NCBI GenBank assembly: GCA_041741535.1
Contig: JBGSJV010000067.1
Coordinates: forward strand, 62,001-126,000
Reading direction: 5' to 3'
Source of the DNA: M30B19 sp041741535
GTDB taxonomy: Bacteria > Planctomycetota > Planctomycetia > Pirellulales > Pirellulaceae
Length of the DNA stretch: 64,000 bases
This document shows positions 1 through 9,343 of this stretch, piece by piece. Under the pieces are notes generated by a model that did no database searches, was not told the DNA's origin, and saw only the letters and a list, made by a program, of their open reading frames with translations. The first letter of the stretch is position 1. Each line of letters begins with the position of its first letter. The position numbers and the translations under genes are program-made.

Positions 1-214
1 CCAACGCCGCACGGCCCAACGGGGTGGACGCCAAACGAAAATCGACGAACACCGAGCCGATTTCGTCCAGGATCCCGTATTGATCCTGGTAGTCACCCGC
101 GATGGCCGCCAGAACTTCCACCTGCGACCCAGCATATCGCAAGACACTGGCCAGCGTCGTTTCGAACTTGTCCACTTGATCCATCAAGGGAACGATGATT
201 GTCAATCGAGGCAT
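1..214 (-). CDS. Glycosyltransferase family 2-like protein, N-terminal fragment (cut by window edge)
   Basis: Only the first 71 codons are present; the rest lies left of the window. The start is the ATG reading MPRLTIIVPLMDQ. The N-terminal beta strand with IIVPLMD, followed by a helix containing TTLASVL and then an EVLAA strand, matches the opening nucleotide-sugar-binding fold of GT-A family 2 enzymes. The DXD region lies outside the window, so activity and sugar specificity cannot be judged. The call rests on this short pattern only. The nearest minus-strand gene upstream ends about 330 bp away, so the gene probably has its own promoter. Confidence 0.6.
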   Translation of the reverse strand, partial: MPRLTIIVPLMDQVDKFETTLASVLRYAGSQVEVLAAIAGDYQDQYGILDEIGSVFVDFRLASTPLGRAAL

Positions 215-541
215 TCAATGACCTTCGTTACCGCAGCATTCCATTGCTGCCCATGGTCCTTCGTCGACCAAACGCGGCCTGCGAAGCGACGGACCTAAAT
301 CCCAACTCTACCCGGCGATGAAGAGTGGTGATTTTCTTTTCCCAGTCAACTTTCGGCTACTCGGGATGCCAAAGTTGATTCGAATTGGCGAATCCCGCAC
401 GGCCGTTACGACAGGTTCCACAGCTGGCGCTTTCGCCAAAATCTACCGAGTTCCGCTTTCATCCGGACGCAAGTGCTAGCAACCACAGAATTCACGGTCG
501 ATTCGTAACGACGTTGGCCAAAACGTGGTGTGAGTTCAATT
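215..541. other. Intergenic region, 327 bp
   Basis: No convincing gene. An 8-bp inverted repeat (TCAACTTT at 346-353 and its complement at 371-378) is followed by GATTCG/CGAATC at 377-394. Neither has a T-tract on the minus strand, so neither is a clear terminator for the gene ending at 542. The promoter of the glycosyltransferase gene must lie here, but no element stands out. Confidence 0.4.
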
Positions 542-2347
542 CTATTTCAGACGTTTGATGATATGCCAGCCATACGGGCTGTTCGTCGCGTCATATTCCG
601 TCATGCCAATTTCGCCAGGCTCCAGCCCGAAGCTGATATCTCCAAACGAACGGACCATTCCGCCGCGCGGATAAACCGACCCAGTGGGGGCGTTGTTTTC
701 TCTCACCTCAGGCGCCACTTCCGTGGAAAAATTCGACATCGAATAGATTCCCGGCGATTGGTCATTCGTGAACTCCTGTACGAGTTGCGCGAAATCTTCA
801 CCGGCACGGGCTCGCTGCAAGAGCTTGTGGGCCAACTCGTCAGACTCTTCTTTGGTCCGTTCGATTTCTTTTCCGGGTACCGACCCACGGAAGCCCACCA
901 GAATGTGTTGGACGGTGATGACCTCTGGCCCAACAAACCGCGAACCGTGCGGAATCAGCTGCGACGTGCCTAGCTCAAAATCAAACACTGCCGATGAGAC
1001 TTGTACTTCCGCAGGTTGATCCACACTTTCCGGGAAATGCATGAAGCCGATGGCAACGCGACCTTGCAAGGCATCGATCCCGATATAGTCACCGAAGAAA
1101 ACGTCCGGCCGACAGTCGAACTCGGGAACGTCCACCGGAATATAGGAAAACTTGTGACCATCCAGACTTCGGGCCAGAGTCAACCGCGTGCGAGTCCCGG
1201 TGGTCGCCGACCGATCGTAATACGCAATGTTGATAGAGCCATCGGCCGGGTCCACTGCCATCCAGGTAAAGAACTGATCGCGACCGTTGTCGGTCGAGGG
1301 GTCGTTGACTTGCCGAGGCGGCGACCAAGTCGCGCCACCATCGGTCGACGACATCAGGAACACGTCCTTGTTGCCGTTTCGTTCGTCGATCCAATTCACA
1401 TAGATCGTTCCTCGCGATGGTCCGCGTGATGCATCGACAATCGTGACGGGCATTCCATTATGGCGTGAGACACCTTCGACATCCGAAGCCCAGCCTCCCG
1501 GCGTTTCGCACAAAACGCGATCGACGCCGAAGGTGACTCCGCCATCGGTCGACTTGTCAAATTCCAAGCCACGCGGTCCACCCCAAACAACATAGACCGT
1601 ACCGTCAGGCCCCACGGCTGGAACAGCGCCTTCGACCGTCCCGTCATCGTCCACGCAATCACCGGGCGCGTCTGAAATTCGAATTGGTGCGGCAAACGTT
1701 TGGCCGCCGTCCGTACTTCGTGAGAACAAGATGTGCGAGTGATCCGTTGGATCTTTGCTGCCATAAACATCAAATCGCGTCCAAGAAGCATAGAGGTTGC
1801 CGACATGCGGGGAGCGGCGCTGTCGATCAAAGACCAACCACGGCTTGTCCTCGAAGGGTGTCTTGGTGTTGAGATGATCAACGATCATGGTCCGCGGACC
1901 CCAAGTCTTGCCACCGTCGTCGCTGGTCGTGAGTCCAATCCCGTTGGCGGCAACCGTCGGTCGATCTTCCCAGAGTCCCTGGAAGGAAATGAACGCATGC
2001 ACGCAGCGGCCATTGGCATCGAACAAGACCACGTCGTCGCCTTGGGTCCGTTGATCGATGTTGGGAACGGCCGACGCGGCCCACGTCTTGCCGCCATCGG
2101 ACGAGATGTAAGTCATATTCGAAGCAGCAAGCCCTTCGCCGCGAACCAAGCTGCCCGCAATAAGGTTGTTGACGTTGAGCGGATTGATGGCGATTGAAAT
2201 TTCCGCCGAAGTCTTGACGTCCGGAGGAGCAACTCGCGTGATGATCTGTTGGGCGGACACAGGATTCACCAGCGCCCAGCTACCAAGCAATAGGCCAAGC
2301 CAAGAAAACCAATCGTTGCGAACGCATGAACCAAAGGAACAAGTCAT
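542..2347 (-). CDS. Secreted sialidase-like (BNR/Asp-box) protein with C-terminal parvulin PPIase domain
   Basis: 601 aa. An N-terminal signal peptide (about residues 1-33, hydrophobic core WLGLLLGSWALVNPVSA) indicates export. Residues about 35-460 carry repeated Asp-box motifs (SSDGGKTWA, TSDDGGKTWG, STDGGQTF, STDGGVTF, SSTDGGATWS), the signature of sialidase/BNR beta-propellers. The last ~120 residues start with VQHILVGF and run to SPYGWHIIKRL, the recognisable ends of a PpiC/parvulin rotamase domain. Catalytic sialidase residues (Arg triad, RIP motif) are not obvious, so I do not call it an active sialidase. Its start codon overlaps the stop of the upstream membrane-protein gene by 4 nt, so the two are probably translationally coupled. 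The propeller-parvulin combination is unusual. Confidence 0.8.
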   Translation of the reverse strand: MTCSFGSCVRNDWFSWLGLLLGSWALVNPVSAQQIITRVAPPDVKTSAEISIAINPLNVNNLIAGSLVRGEGLAASNMTYISSDGGKTWAASAVPNIDQRTQGDDVVLFDANGRCVHAFISFQGLWEDRPTVAANGIGLTTSDDGGKTWGPRTMIVDHLNTKTPFEDKPWLVFDRQRRSPHVGNLYASWTRFDVYGSKDPTDHSHILFSRSTDGGQTFAAPIRISDAPGDCVDDDGTVEGAVPAVGPDGTVYVVWGGPRGLEFDKSTDGGVTFGVDRVLCETPGGWASDVEGVSRHNGMPVTIVDASRGPSRGTIYVNWIDERNGNKDVFLMSSTDGGATWSPPRQVNDPSTDNGRDQFFTWMAVDPADGSINIAYYDRSATTGTRTRLTLARSLDGHKFSYIPVDVPEFDCRPDVFFGDYIGIDALQGRVAIGFMHFPESVDQPAEVQVSSAVFDFELGTSQLIPHGSRFVGPEVITVQHILVGFRGSVPGKEIERTKEESDELAHKLLQRARAGEDFAQLVQEFTNDQSPGIYSMSNFSTEVAPEVRENNAPTGSVYPRGGMVRSFGDISFGLEPGEIGMTEYDATNSPYGWHIIKRLK

Positions 2348-3111
2348 GACGATTTACTTTCAGTGGCTGGGGCATTGTCGTGGATCGCTCCGCGATCCAA
2401 AATAGGTTCGCGGAGCGAACCACTACAATCCAAAATTGGTTCGCGGAGCGAACCACTACAATTTGGCATTGGTTCGCGGAGCGAACCACTACTCTCTGAC
2501 GGGTGTTCGGTCTCGTTCAATACATAACGCATGCTACCATGCATTATCGTAGTCAGTAGGATAAGCTCGAACAAGAAAACGACAGCAAACGGTCCAAATT
2601 CTTGAGTCGGTCCCCCCAGAAAAAGTATGCCGAGACCAAGGACCAACGACATCGCCGCATCGACATTGCACAACAGTGCCGCCGGCAACACCACCAACAT
2701 CAAGACCATCCGGCGCAGAGGATGATCCGCTCCACATTGTTGCAAAAACCACGTTGCGCGAAACCACAGATACACACAAAAGAACACGGCCAGCACGGTC
2801 GCAAACTTGACGGTTTCCTGCCCGGGATACTCGTAGTATCGAACCGGGTGGAATTGCCAGGCGTTACGGGCCAACGCCATGATTAGCCCAATCCAAACCG
2901 ACAACGACAGTAGATCGACGACGTTAAACCGGGGCCAGCCCCATATCACCCGCAGCCGTTGCCGAAGCTGATAACGGCGCAGAATCCAAGGAGCGTACCA
3001 AAAGCCCAAAAAGGCGCCCGCTGTGAACGCGTCTCGCAGCGAAATACCGGGCCATGATCCCAGAATGGTCTTCGGCGGCAGCAGAGCGTAACAAAGGAGC
3101 AGGTACAACAT
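2344..3111 (-). CDS. Multi-pass membrane protein with repeat-derived C-terminus
   Basis: 255 aa, function not recognised. Five to six hydrophobic segments are visible (for example LLLCYALL, AFLGFWYAPWIL, VDLLSLSVWIGLIMALA, VLAVFFCVYLWF, MVLMLVVLPAALL, FAVVFLFELILL), so it is an inner-membrane protein. The last ~50 residues are three copies of a GSLREP-containing peptide encoded by palindromic DNA repeats (2382-2487), then a short hydrophilic tail. The reading frame runs through the repeats and ends on the start codon of the BNR/parvulin gene (4-nt overlap), so the pair form an operon. The repeats look like a late insertion that the frame tolerated. Confidence 0.65.
   Translation of the reverse strand: MLYLLLCYALLPPKTILGSWPGISLRDAFTAGAFLGFWYAPWILRRYQLRQRLRVIWGWPRFNVVDLLSLSVWIGLIMALARNAWQFHPVRYYEYPGQETVKFATVLAVFFCVYLWFRATWFLQQCGADHPLRRMVLMLVVLPAALLCNVDAAMSLVLGLGILFLGGPTQEFGPFAVVFLFELILLTTIMHGSMRYVLNETEHPSESSGSLREPMPNCSGSLREPILDCSGSLREPILDRGAIHDNAPATESKSS
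2382..2487. repeat. Cluster of four 17-bp palindromes inside a coding region
   Basis: Three identical palindromes GGTTCGCGGAGCGAACC lie at 2405-2421, 2438-2454 and 2471-2487, spaced exactly 33 bp. A fourth variant, GGATCGCTCCGCGATCC, lies at 2382-2398. It changes both arms of the stem and inverts the loop (GGA to TCC). Each is followed by CACTAC or similar. The 33-bp period is 11 codons and keeps the frame open, giving repeated GSLREP peptides. This looks like a REP-type mobile palindrome array. Confidence 0.8.
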
Positions 3112-3541
3112 CGGTGTTTGCTTTTCGGTGAACCGCGATCATCGAAATGACTTCAAAATTCCGATCTGAGCTATCGACCAAATTGTAGCACGAGCGCCCC
3201 GATCGTGCCCGGAGCGGAATTGCGACCGAAGCTCAAGATAAGAACTCGAATCGGAACTGGCCGTCGTTGAATGCACCGAGTGCGATCGGGGCACTCGCTC
3301 GACGATCCGAATCTCCCAAACTTGGTTCAATGGATCGTTCGGTTTACTGCTGCCTCGACTGTGTTGGGTCCTGAAGGCCGTTGAATCGACGTAACTTCAA
3401 TCCTATTCAAAAGGAAGCAGAGCGACTTTCTTGGACATGGAAATCACACAGATACCCATCCAAGCGACCAAATAGTCGGGCCTCACCAGAAAAAGCGGTT
3501 TCGCCACAACGAACTTCATAATCGCTCCATTCGCCGCGGTG
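3112..3541. other. Intergenic region, 430 bp
   Basis: No coding region that I can support. Short ORFs here lack ribosome-binding sites and similarity to anything recognisable. The segment separates the start of the membrane-protein gene (minus strand) from the 111-bp tandem array and must hold the promoter of the membrane-protein operon. Confidence 0.4.
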
Positions 3542-3544
3542 CTA

Positions 3545-4289
3545 GATTCGACCGGAGTCGAAGTCGTCCGCTATTTCAATCCCTCTTGGTCTGCTCTGCG
3601 TCATCCCAATCTCGCGCGGTGCATTCTCTTCTGGACTTCCACGCAAAGCGAAACCGATTCGGCCGGATTCGACGTTATCCGGCATTTCAATCGGTCTTGG
3701 TCTTCTCTGCGTCATCCCTATCTCGCGCGGTGCGTTCTCTTCTGGACTTCCACGCGAAGCCAAACCGATTCGACCGGATTCGACGTTATCCGGCATTTCA
3801 ATCCGTCCTAGTCTTCTCTGCGGTTTCCCCATCTCGCGCGGTGCATTCTCGTCTAGACCGCCACGCGAAGCCAAACCAATTCGGCCGGAGCCACAGTCGT
3901 CCGGCATTTCAATCGGTCCTGGTCTTCTCTGCGTATTCCCTATCTCGCGCGGTGCATTCTCTTCTGGACCGCCACGCCAAGCCAAACCAATTCGACCGGA
4001 GCCACAGTCGTCCGGCATTTCAATCGCTCTTGGTCTTCTCTGCGTATTCCCAATCTCGCGCGGTGCATTCTCTTCTAGACCTCCACGCGAAGCCAAACCG
4101 CGTCGGCCGGATTCGACGTTATCCAGCGTTTCAATCGGTCTTGGGCTTCTCTGCGTCATCCCAATCTCGCGCGGTGCATTCTCTTCTGGACCTCCACGCG
4201 AAGCGAAACCAATTCGCCCAGAGCCGAAGTCGTCCGCTATTTCAATCGGTCTTGGGTTTCCTGCGTTTTCCCTATCTCGCGCGGTGCAT
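3545..4289. repeat. 111-bp tandem repeat array (about 6.7 units)
   Basis: The anchor CTCGCGCGGTGCATTCTC recurs at 3611, 3722, 3833, 3944, 4055, 4166 and 4276. The spacing is exactly 111 bp except the last step, which is 110 because of a one-base deletion. Units fall into three sequence types at one internal block: gattcgacgttatc, gccacagtcgtcc and a cgaagtcgtccgct type. The order along the + strand is C-V-V-A-A-V-C, with the same type at both ends. Because 111 is a multiple of 3 and the unit lacks stops in several frames, long ORFs appear on both strands. None has a clear ribosome-binding site and most differences between units change the peptide, so I treat the array as non-coding. Confidence 0.85.
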
Positions 4290-4634
4290 GACTGGCGTGG
4301 CCCTACCTTCCGTTCAAAAATAGTTGCCCGATTTTTTTTGGTGACTGTGTCGTTCGAATTTGCCCTATTTGCCCGGAGTGGTTCTGATTATTCCCTAACC
4401 GATCGGACGAGTGCCTTGGGCCTGTCCACGGGGATGAGCATGCGAAACAAAATCGTTGACTTCACGGAATCTGCACCTTAATCTCATGGGTTTTGACATC
4501 CAACGGAATCGCCATACCAGCAGTATTTGCTGCGGGGTAGGGTTGTTCCATTGGAACAAAACAGGCAGCTGCGCCGCAACGGCTGCCCCCTGGGGTTGTG
4601 GCTCGCGTCAAATTAACCAGATTGTTTGTGTCGA
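4290..4634. promoter_or_regulatory. gltB upstream region, 345 bp
   Basis: Leader of the gltB operon. It contains a 13-bp palindrome GTTCCATTGGAAC at 4545-4557. A GG-N10-GC arrangement, TTGGAAC...GGCA (4551-4566), overlaps it and weakly resembles a sigma-54 promoter. A GGCAGC/GCTGCC stem-loop lies at about 4564-4588. No strong sigma-70 promoter or Shine-Dalgarno sequence could be picked out. The regulatory reading is tentative. Confidence 0.35.
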
Positions 4635-7600
4635 ATGAGTGGTCAAGTTTATCGGGGTCAGCCGGTTCCGGAGTTCTACGATCCGCAGTGGGAACACGAG
4701 AATTGCGGCGTTGGGTTTATTGCTCATATCAAGGGACAGCGGTCCCACGAGATCGTCAAAGATGCGTTGACCATGCTGCATCGCATGGACCATCGGGGTG
4801 GTTGTGGTTGTGAAGCCAACACCGGCGATGGAGCCGGCATTCTTACTGCCAAACCCCACGAGTTCTATCGAGCCAAGTTGTGGGAAGAGTTACAAGTGGA
4901 ATTGCCGCCCGCCGATCAGTACGGCTGCGGGCTAGTGTTTTTCCCCACCCACGATCCCACCCGCCAGTATTGCTCGCAAGTGTTTGAGCGTTATGCGGAG
5001 GAGTTGGGTTTGCGGGTCGTGTGTTGGCGACCGGTCCCAACCTGTCCCGACGCGGCGGACCTGGGCCGTACGGCTCGCGATGCCATGCCGCTCATTTATC
5101 AGTGTTTTGTCGCGGCACGGCACGAATCTCTGGAAGCGGGAGAACTCGAACGGCGATTGTACACGCTGCGGAAACGAGCGGCCCATCGGCTCAACGAAGC
5201 GGGCGCCGCGCCAGGCAAGAGCTTTTATCTGTGTTCGCTGTCAACCAAAGTCGTCGTCTACAAGGGAATGCTGACGACCCAACAGCTACCGATCTTCTAT
5301 TCGGATCTGGTCGATCCCCGTTATCGCAGCCACTTGGCCATGGTTCACTCGCGTTTTTCGACCAACACGTTGCCCAGTTGGGATCGAGCCCAACCGCTGC
5401 GTTGGATGTGCCATAACGGCGAGATCAACACGGTGCAAGGCAACAAGAATTGGTTGCGGTCTCGGGAGAGCCTGATGCACTGCCCGCAGTTCGGCGACCG
5501 GTTGTCTTCGTTGTTCCCTATCGTCGAACCAGATGTCAGCGATTCCGGAGCTTTCGACAACGCGTTGGAGTTGCAAATGATGACCCAGCGTTCGTTGCCC
5601 GAAGCCGTGATGATGATGATCCCGGAGGCTTGGCAGAATCACACACAAATGGCTGCCGCGCGGCGAGAATTCTATGATTTCCATTCGCTGATTCAGGAAC
5701 CGTGGGACGGCCCGGCCAGTATCAGCTTTACCGACGGCCGCTACATTGGCGCCGTTTTGGATCGCAATGGACTCCGCCCGAGTCGCTACTGGGTCACGTC
5801 CGACGATCGCGTCATCATGGCCAGCGAAGTGGGCGTGGTCGATGTACTGCCACGACACGTGGTTCGCAAAGGTCGACTGCAGCCAGGCCGTATGTTCCTG
5901 GTGGACTTCGAACAAGGCATGATCATTGACGACCAACAACTCAAAGCCGATTTGGCCGCCCAGCGACCCTACGGCGAATGGCTGAAAACTCAACGCCTCT
6001 GTATCGCAGATTTGGCCGCCGAACACGAGTCCTACAATGGAAGTTCGGACGCAGGACGCGAGCGCCGCGATGCGTTGCTAGATTCCCCGGTTTACTCGGC
6101 GACGGAATTGACCCAGCGCATGACGGCCGCCGGGTACACTCGCGAGTCGGTCGAGATGGTACTCATTCCGTTGATCGAACAGCACAAGGATCCGATCGGA
6201 TCGATGGGCAATGACGCGGCGTTGGCTTGTTTGAGCAACAAGCCACGACTGCTCTACGACTATTTCCGCCAATTGTTCGCTCAGGTCACGAACCCTCCGA
6301 TCGATTCGATTCGCGAAGAGATCGTGATGTCGTTGGAGGCCCACATTGGCCCCGAACATAACTTGCTGGCGGTCTCACCGGAACACGCGCGACGGCTCCG
6401 CATTCCGCACCCAATCCTGTCACCTGCCGAGTTTATTTGCCTGCGCGAAATTGAAATTCGCAGCCAAGCGAACGGCGAAGGCATGCGACCATGGCGCCTG
6501 CAGACGCTGGATATGACTTACCCGGTCACCGCAGAACAGACCGCAACGTTGATCGTAGATCGGCCACAAGCCAATCGTCCCGCAGGTACTTCGTTGCAAC
6601 AATGTTTGGATCGCTTGTGCCATGAGGCCGAACATGCGGTCTTGCAGGGCGTATCGTTTTTGGTGCTCAGCGATCGAGCGGTCGGACCGCAACGCGTGGC
6701 CGTCAGCTCCCTGTTGGCCTTGGGCGCTGTCCATCAACATTTGATCAAGCGTCAATTGCGCAACCGAGTCGGTCTGATCGTCGAGAGCGGTGAAGCGCGT
6801 GAAGTTCACCACTTCTGCTTGTTGGTCGGCTATGGCGCGGACGCGATTTATCCTTACTTGGCTTATCAAGCTTTGTCGTCGGCGTACGAAGCCGGACAGT
6901 TGCCCGTGAAGTCCCCCACCGGTGTGGTTTCGGCTTTTCGCGATGCCATTGGCAAGGGCATGCTGAAAGTCATGGCAAAGATGGGGATATCCACCTTGCC
7001 CAGTTACAAAGGTGCTCAGATCTTTGAAGCATTGGGCTTGAGCGCGGAAGTCATGACCCGTGCCTTTACGGGTTCGGCCAGTCGAATTTCCGGCGTGGGA
7101 TTTGATGTGTTGGCAACCGAAGCGGCGATTTGGCACCAATTTGGCTACGGGCCTCGCTCGCAGGCGGCATCCGGTCGGTTGCCAAACTTGGGCGATTACC
7201 ATTGGCGCAGCGATGGGGAACAACACGCGTGGACACCGTTCAATATTGCTGACTTGCAGCAAGCCGCCCAAAGCAACGATCGCGATGCCTATTGGCGATT
7301 TGCCGAACGGGTCAATCAAGAAACCAACCGAGCCTGTCATTTGCGCGGTTTGCTCCGCATCCGCAAGGAACAGCGTTCTCCCATTCCGTTGGAAGAGGTG
7401 GAATCGGCCAAGAACATCGTGCGGCGCATCTGTACGGGTGCGATGAGCTTTGGTTCGATCTCCGCCGAAGCCCACGAGAGCTTGGCGGTGGCCATGAATC
7501 GGATCGGCGGCAAGAGCAACACCGGCGAAGGTGGCGAAGACCCGCGTCGATTCTTGCCACTGTCGGGTGGCGATTCCCGTCGCTCGGCGATCAAGCAAGT

Positions 7601-9317
7601 CGCCAGTGGTCGCTTCGGCGTTACCGCGTATTACTTGACCAACGCGGACGAGTTGCAAATCAAGATCGCGCAAGGTGCCAAGCCGGGTGAAGGTGGTGAA
7701 CTGCCCGGACACAAGGTCAACACGACGATTGCGGCGACTCGTCATAGCACTCCGGGTGTTGGCTTGATCAGTCCACACCCGCATCACGACATCTATTCGA
7801 TCGAAGACTGGGCTCAACTGATCTTCGTCTTGAAGAACACCAATCCCTCGGCGCGCGTTAGCGTAAAATTGGTGTCCGAAGTGGGTGTGGGCACGGTCGC
7901 TTCCGGTGTTGCCAAAGCCAAAGCCGACAATATCTTGATCGCGGGTGCGGATGGTGGTACCGGTGCATCTCCGTTGACGAGCATCAAGTACGCGGGCCTA
8001 CCTTGGGAGTTGGGTTTGGCCGAGACGCACCAAGCGTTGGTGGCCAATGGATTGCGGAGTCGAATCCGATTGCAAACCGACGGGCAACTGAAGACCGGAC
8101 GAGATCTGGTCATTGCGACGTTATTGGGCGCGGAAGAGTTTGGCTTTGCGACCGCGCCGTTGATTGTGTTGGGCTGTTTGATGATGCGAAAGTGTCACCT
8201 GAACACCTGCCCGGTCGGCATTGCTACGCAGGATCCCAAACTGCGTGCCAAGTTCGCCGGACAACCGGAACATGTCATCAACTACTTCTTTATGGTCGCC
8301 GAGGAAGCTCGCCAATGGATGGCGGATTTGGGCTTCCGCTCGATCGAAGAAATGGTGGGACGCAGCGACTTGTTGGAGTGGGACACCAGTATCGACCACT
8401 GGAAAGCCAAGTCATTGGACATGTCGGCTGTTTTGGGTCACGGCACGGACCTGGACCTGAACGTTTGCCACTCGCAGAGCCAGCAACATGATCTAGAAAC
8501 CGTCTTGGACGTGCGGCTGCAGGAAATGGGCAAAAACGCCATTCTCCAATACCGCCGCACGCGATTCGAACTGCCGATCCACAATACGGACCGCACCACG
8601 GGCGCTTTGTTGTCGCACGAGGTCACGAAACGGTATAACGATTTGGGTATGCCGGATGGGACGTTGCATATCAAGTTTTATGGGTCCGCCGGCCAGAGTT
8701 TTGGGGCGTGGGTGACTCGTGGAGTGACACTGGAAGTTGAAGGCGATGCCAACGACTACGTGGGCAAAGGTTTGTGTGGCGGACGTGTGATTATTTATCC
8801 GCCCACCGAATCACCTCTCGTTCCCGAAGACAATATCTTGATTGGCAACGTGGCGTTGTTTGGCGCGACCAGCGGGATGGCGTTCTTCCGTGGCATTGCG
8901 GCCGAACGCTTTGCAGTTCGCAATAGTGGCGCGATCGCCGTGGTCGAAGGAGTTGGCGATCATGGCTGCGAGTACATGACCGGCGGACGCGTCGTGGTGT
9001 TGGGCCCAACCGGGCGCAACTTTGCAGCGGGAATGTCGGGCGGGATTGCGTTCGTTTACGATCCCAACGAGCAGCTCATCAAAAACTGCAATTTGGAAAC
9101 CGTGCAAATCGAAGAAGTAAGTTCCGAAGAAGATATCTCGGAACTGCGTGAGCTGATTCGCCGTCATCAAATGTATACCGGCTCCGAAGTTGCGTCGCGC
9201 ATCTTGGACCAGTGGCCAAGTGTCTTAGCGGGTTTCCGCCGCGTGATGCCCATCGACTATCTGAAGGCGATGCAACAAGGCGTTGCGACACGTCAAAACC
9301 TAGAACCGGTCCGCTAA
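4635..9317 (+). CDS. gltB: Glutamate synthase, large (alpha) subunit
   Basis: 1560 aa from the ATG at 4635; an in-frame TTG at 4626 is less likely. The enzyme transfers the glutamine amide to 2-oxoglutarate in the cytoplasm, the second half of the GS-GOGAT ammonium assimilation route. The N-terminal class II amidotransferase nucleophile is Cys24 in ENCGVGF, so a 23-residue propeptide must be removed. The central domain and the FMN-binding synthase domain follow (GAMSFGSISAEAHESLA, GGEDPRR, GADGGTGASPLTS). The [3Fe-4S] cluster cysteines are in CLMMRKCHLNTCPVG at about residues 1180-1192. The C-terminal GXGXG-rich beta helix (GGRVIIYPP, GATSG, GGRVVVLG, AAGMSGG) is complete. The length is normal for the family. 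gltD follows after 26 bp. Confidence 0.97.
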   Translation: MSGQVYRGQPVPEFYDPQWEHENCGVGFIAHIKGQRSHEIVKDALTMLHRMDHRGGCGCEANTGDGAGILTAKPHEFYRAKLWEELQVELPPADQYGCGLVFFPTHDPTRQYCSQVFERYAEELGLRVVCWRPVPTCPDAADLGRTARDAMPLIYQCFVAARHESLEAGELERRLYTLRKRAAHRLNEAGAAPGKSFYLCSLSTKVVVYKGMLTTQQLPIFYSDLVDPRYRSHLAMVHSRFSTNTLPSWDRAQPLRWMCHNGEINTVQGNKNWLRSRESLMHCPQFGDRLSSLFPIVEPDVSDSGAFDNALELQMMTQRSLPEAVMMMIPEAWQNHTQMAAARREFYDFHSLIQEPWDGPASISFTDGRYIGAVLDRNGLRPSRYWVTSDDRVIMASEVGVVDVLPRHVVRKGRLQPGRMFLVDFEQGMIIDDQQLKADLAAQRPYGEWLKTQRLCIADLAAEHESYNGSSDAGRERRDALLDSPVYSATELTQRMTAAGYTRESVEMVLIPLIEQHKDPIGSMGNDAALACLSNKPRLLYDYFRQLFAQVTNPPIDSIREEIVMSLEAHIGPEHNLLAVSPEHARRLRIPHPILSPAEFICLREIEIRSQANGEGMRPWRLQTLDMTYPVTAEQTATLIVDRPQANRPAGTSLQQCLDRLCHEAEHAVLQGVSFLVLSDRAVGPQRVAVSSLLALGAVHQHLIKRQLRNRVGLIVESGEAREVHHFCLLVGYGADAIYPYLAYQALSSAYEAGQLPVKSPTGVVSAFRDAIGKGMLKVMAKMGISTLPSYKGAQIFEALGLSAEVMTRAFTGSASRISGVGFDVLATEAAIWHQFGYGPRSQAASGRLPNLGDYHWRSDGEQHAWTPFNIADLQQAAQSNDRDAYWRFAERVNQETNRACHLRGLLRIRKEQRSPIPLEEVESAKNIVRRICTGAMSFGSISAEAHESLAVAMNRIGGKSNTGEGGEDPRRFLPLSGGDSRRSAIKQVASGRFGVTAYYLTNADELQIKIAQGAKPGEGGELPGHKVNTTIAATRHSTPGVGLISPHPHHDIYSIEDWAQLIFVLKNTNPSARVSVKLVSEVGVGTVASGVAKAKADNILIAGADGGTGASPLTSIKYAGLPWELGLAETHQALVANGLRSRIRLQTDGQLKTGRDLVIATLLGAEEFGFATAPLIVLGCLMMRKCHLNTCPVGIATQDPKLRAKFAGQPEHVINYFFMVAEEARQWMADLGFRSIEEMVGRSDLLEWDTSIDHWKAKSLDMSAVLGHGTDLDLNVCHSQSQQHDLETVLDVRLQEMGKNAILQYRRTRFELPIHNTDRTTGALLSHEVTKRYNDLGMPDGTLHIKFYGSAGQSFGAWVTRGVTLEVEGDANDYVGKGLCGGRVIIYPPTESPLVPEDNILIGNVALFGATSGMAFFRGIAAERFAVRNSGAIAVVEGVGDHGCEYMTGGRVVVLGPTGRNFAAGMSGGIAFVYDPNEQLIKNCNLETVQIEEVSSEEDISELRELIRRHQMYTGSEVASRILDQWPSVLAGFRRVMPIDYLKAMQQGVATRQNLEPVR

Positions 9318-9343
9318 TTCGCAGTGGGAACAAAGGATACAAC

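Noticed and set aside
3542..4323. Long ORFs on both strands of the 111-bp array (205 and 245 codons)
   Set aside because: They follow from a period divisible by three. No ribosome-binding site is visible and unit differences are mostly non-synonymous in each frame.
5286..7817. Long minus-strand ORFs (246 and 465 codons) inside gltB
   Set aside because: They are antisense shadows of a fully conserved gene.
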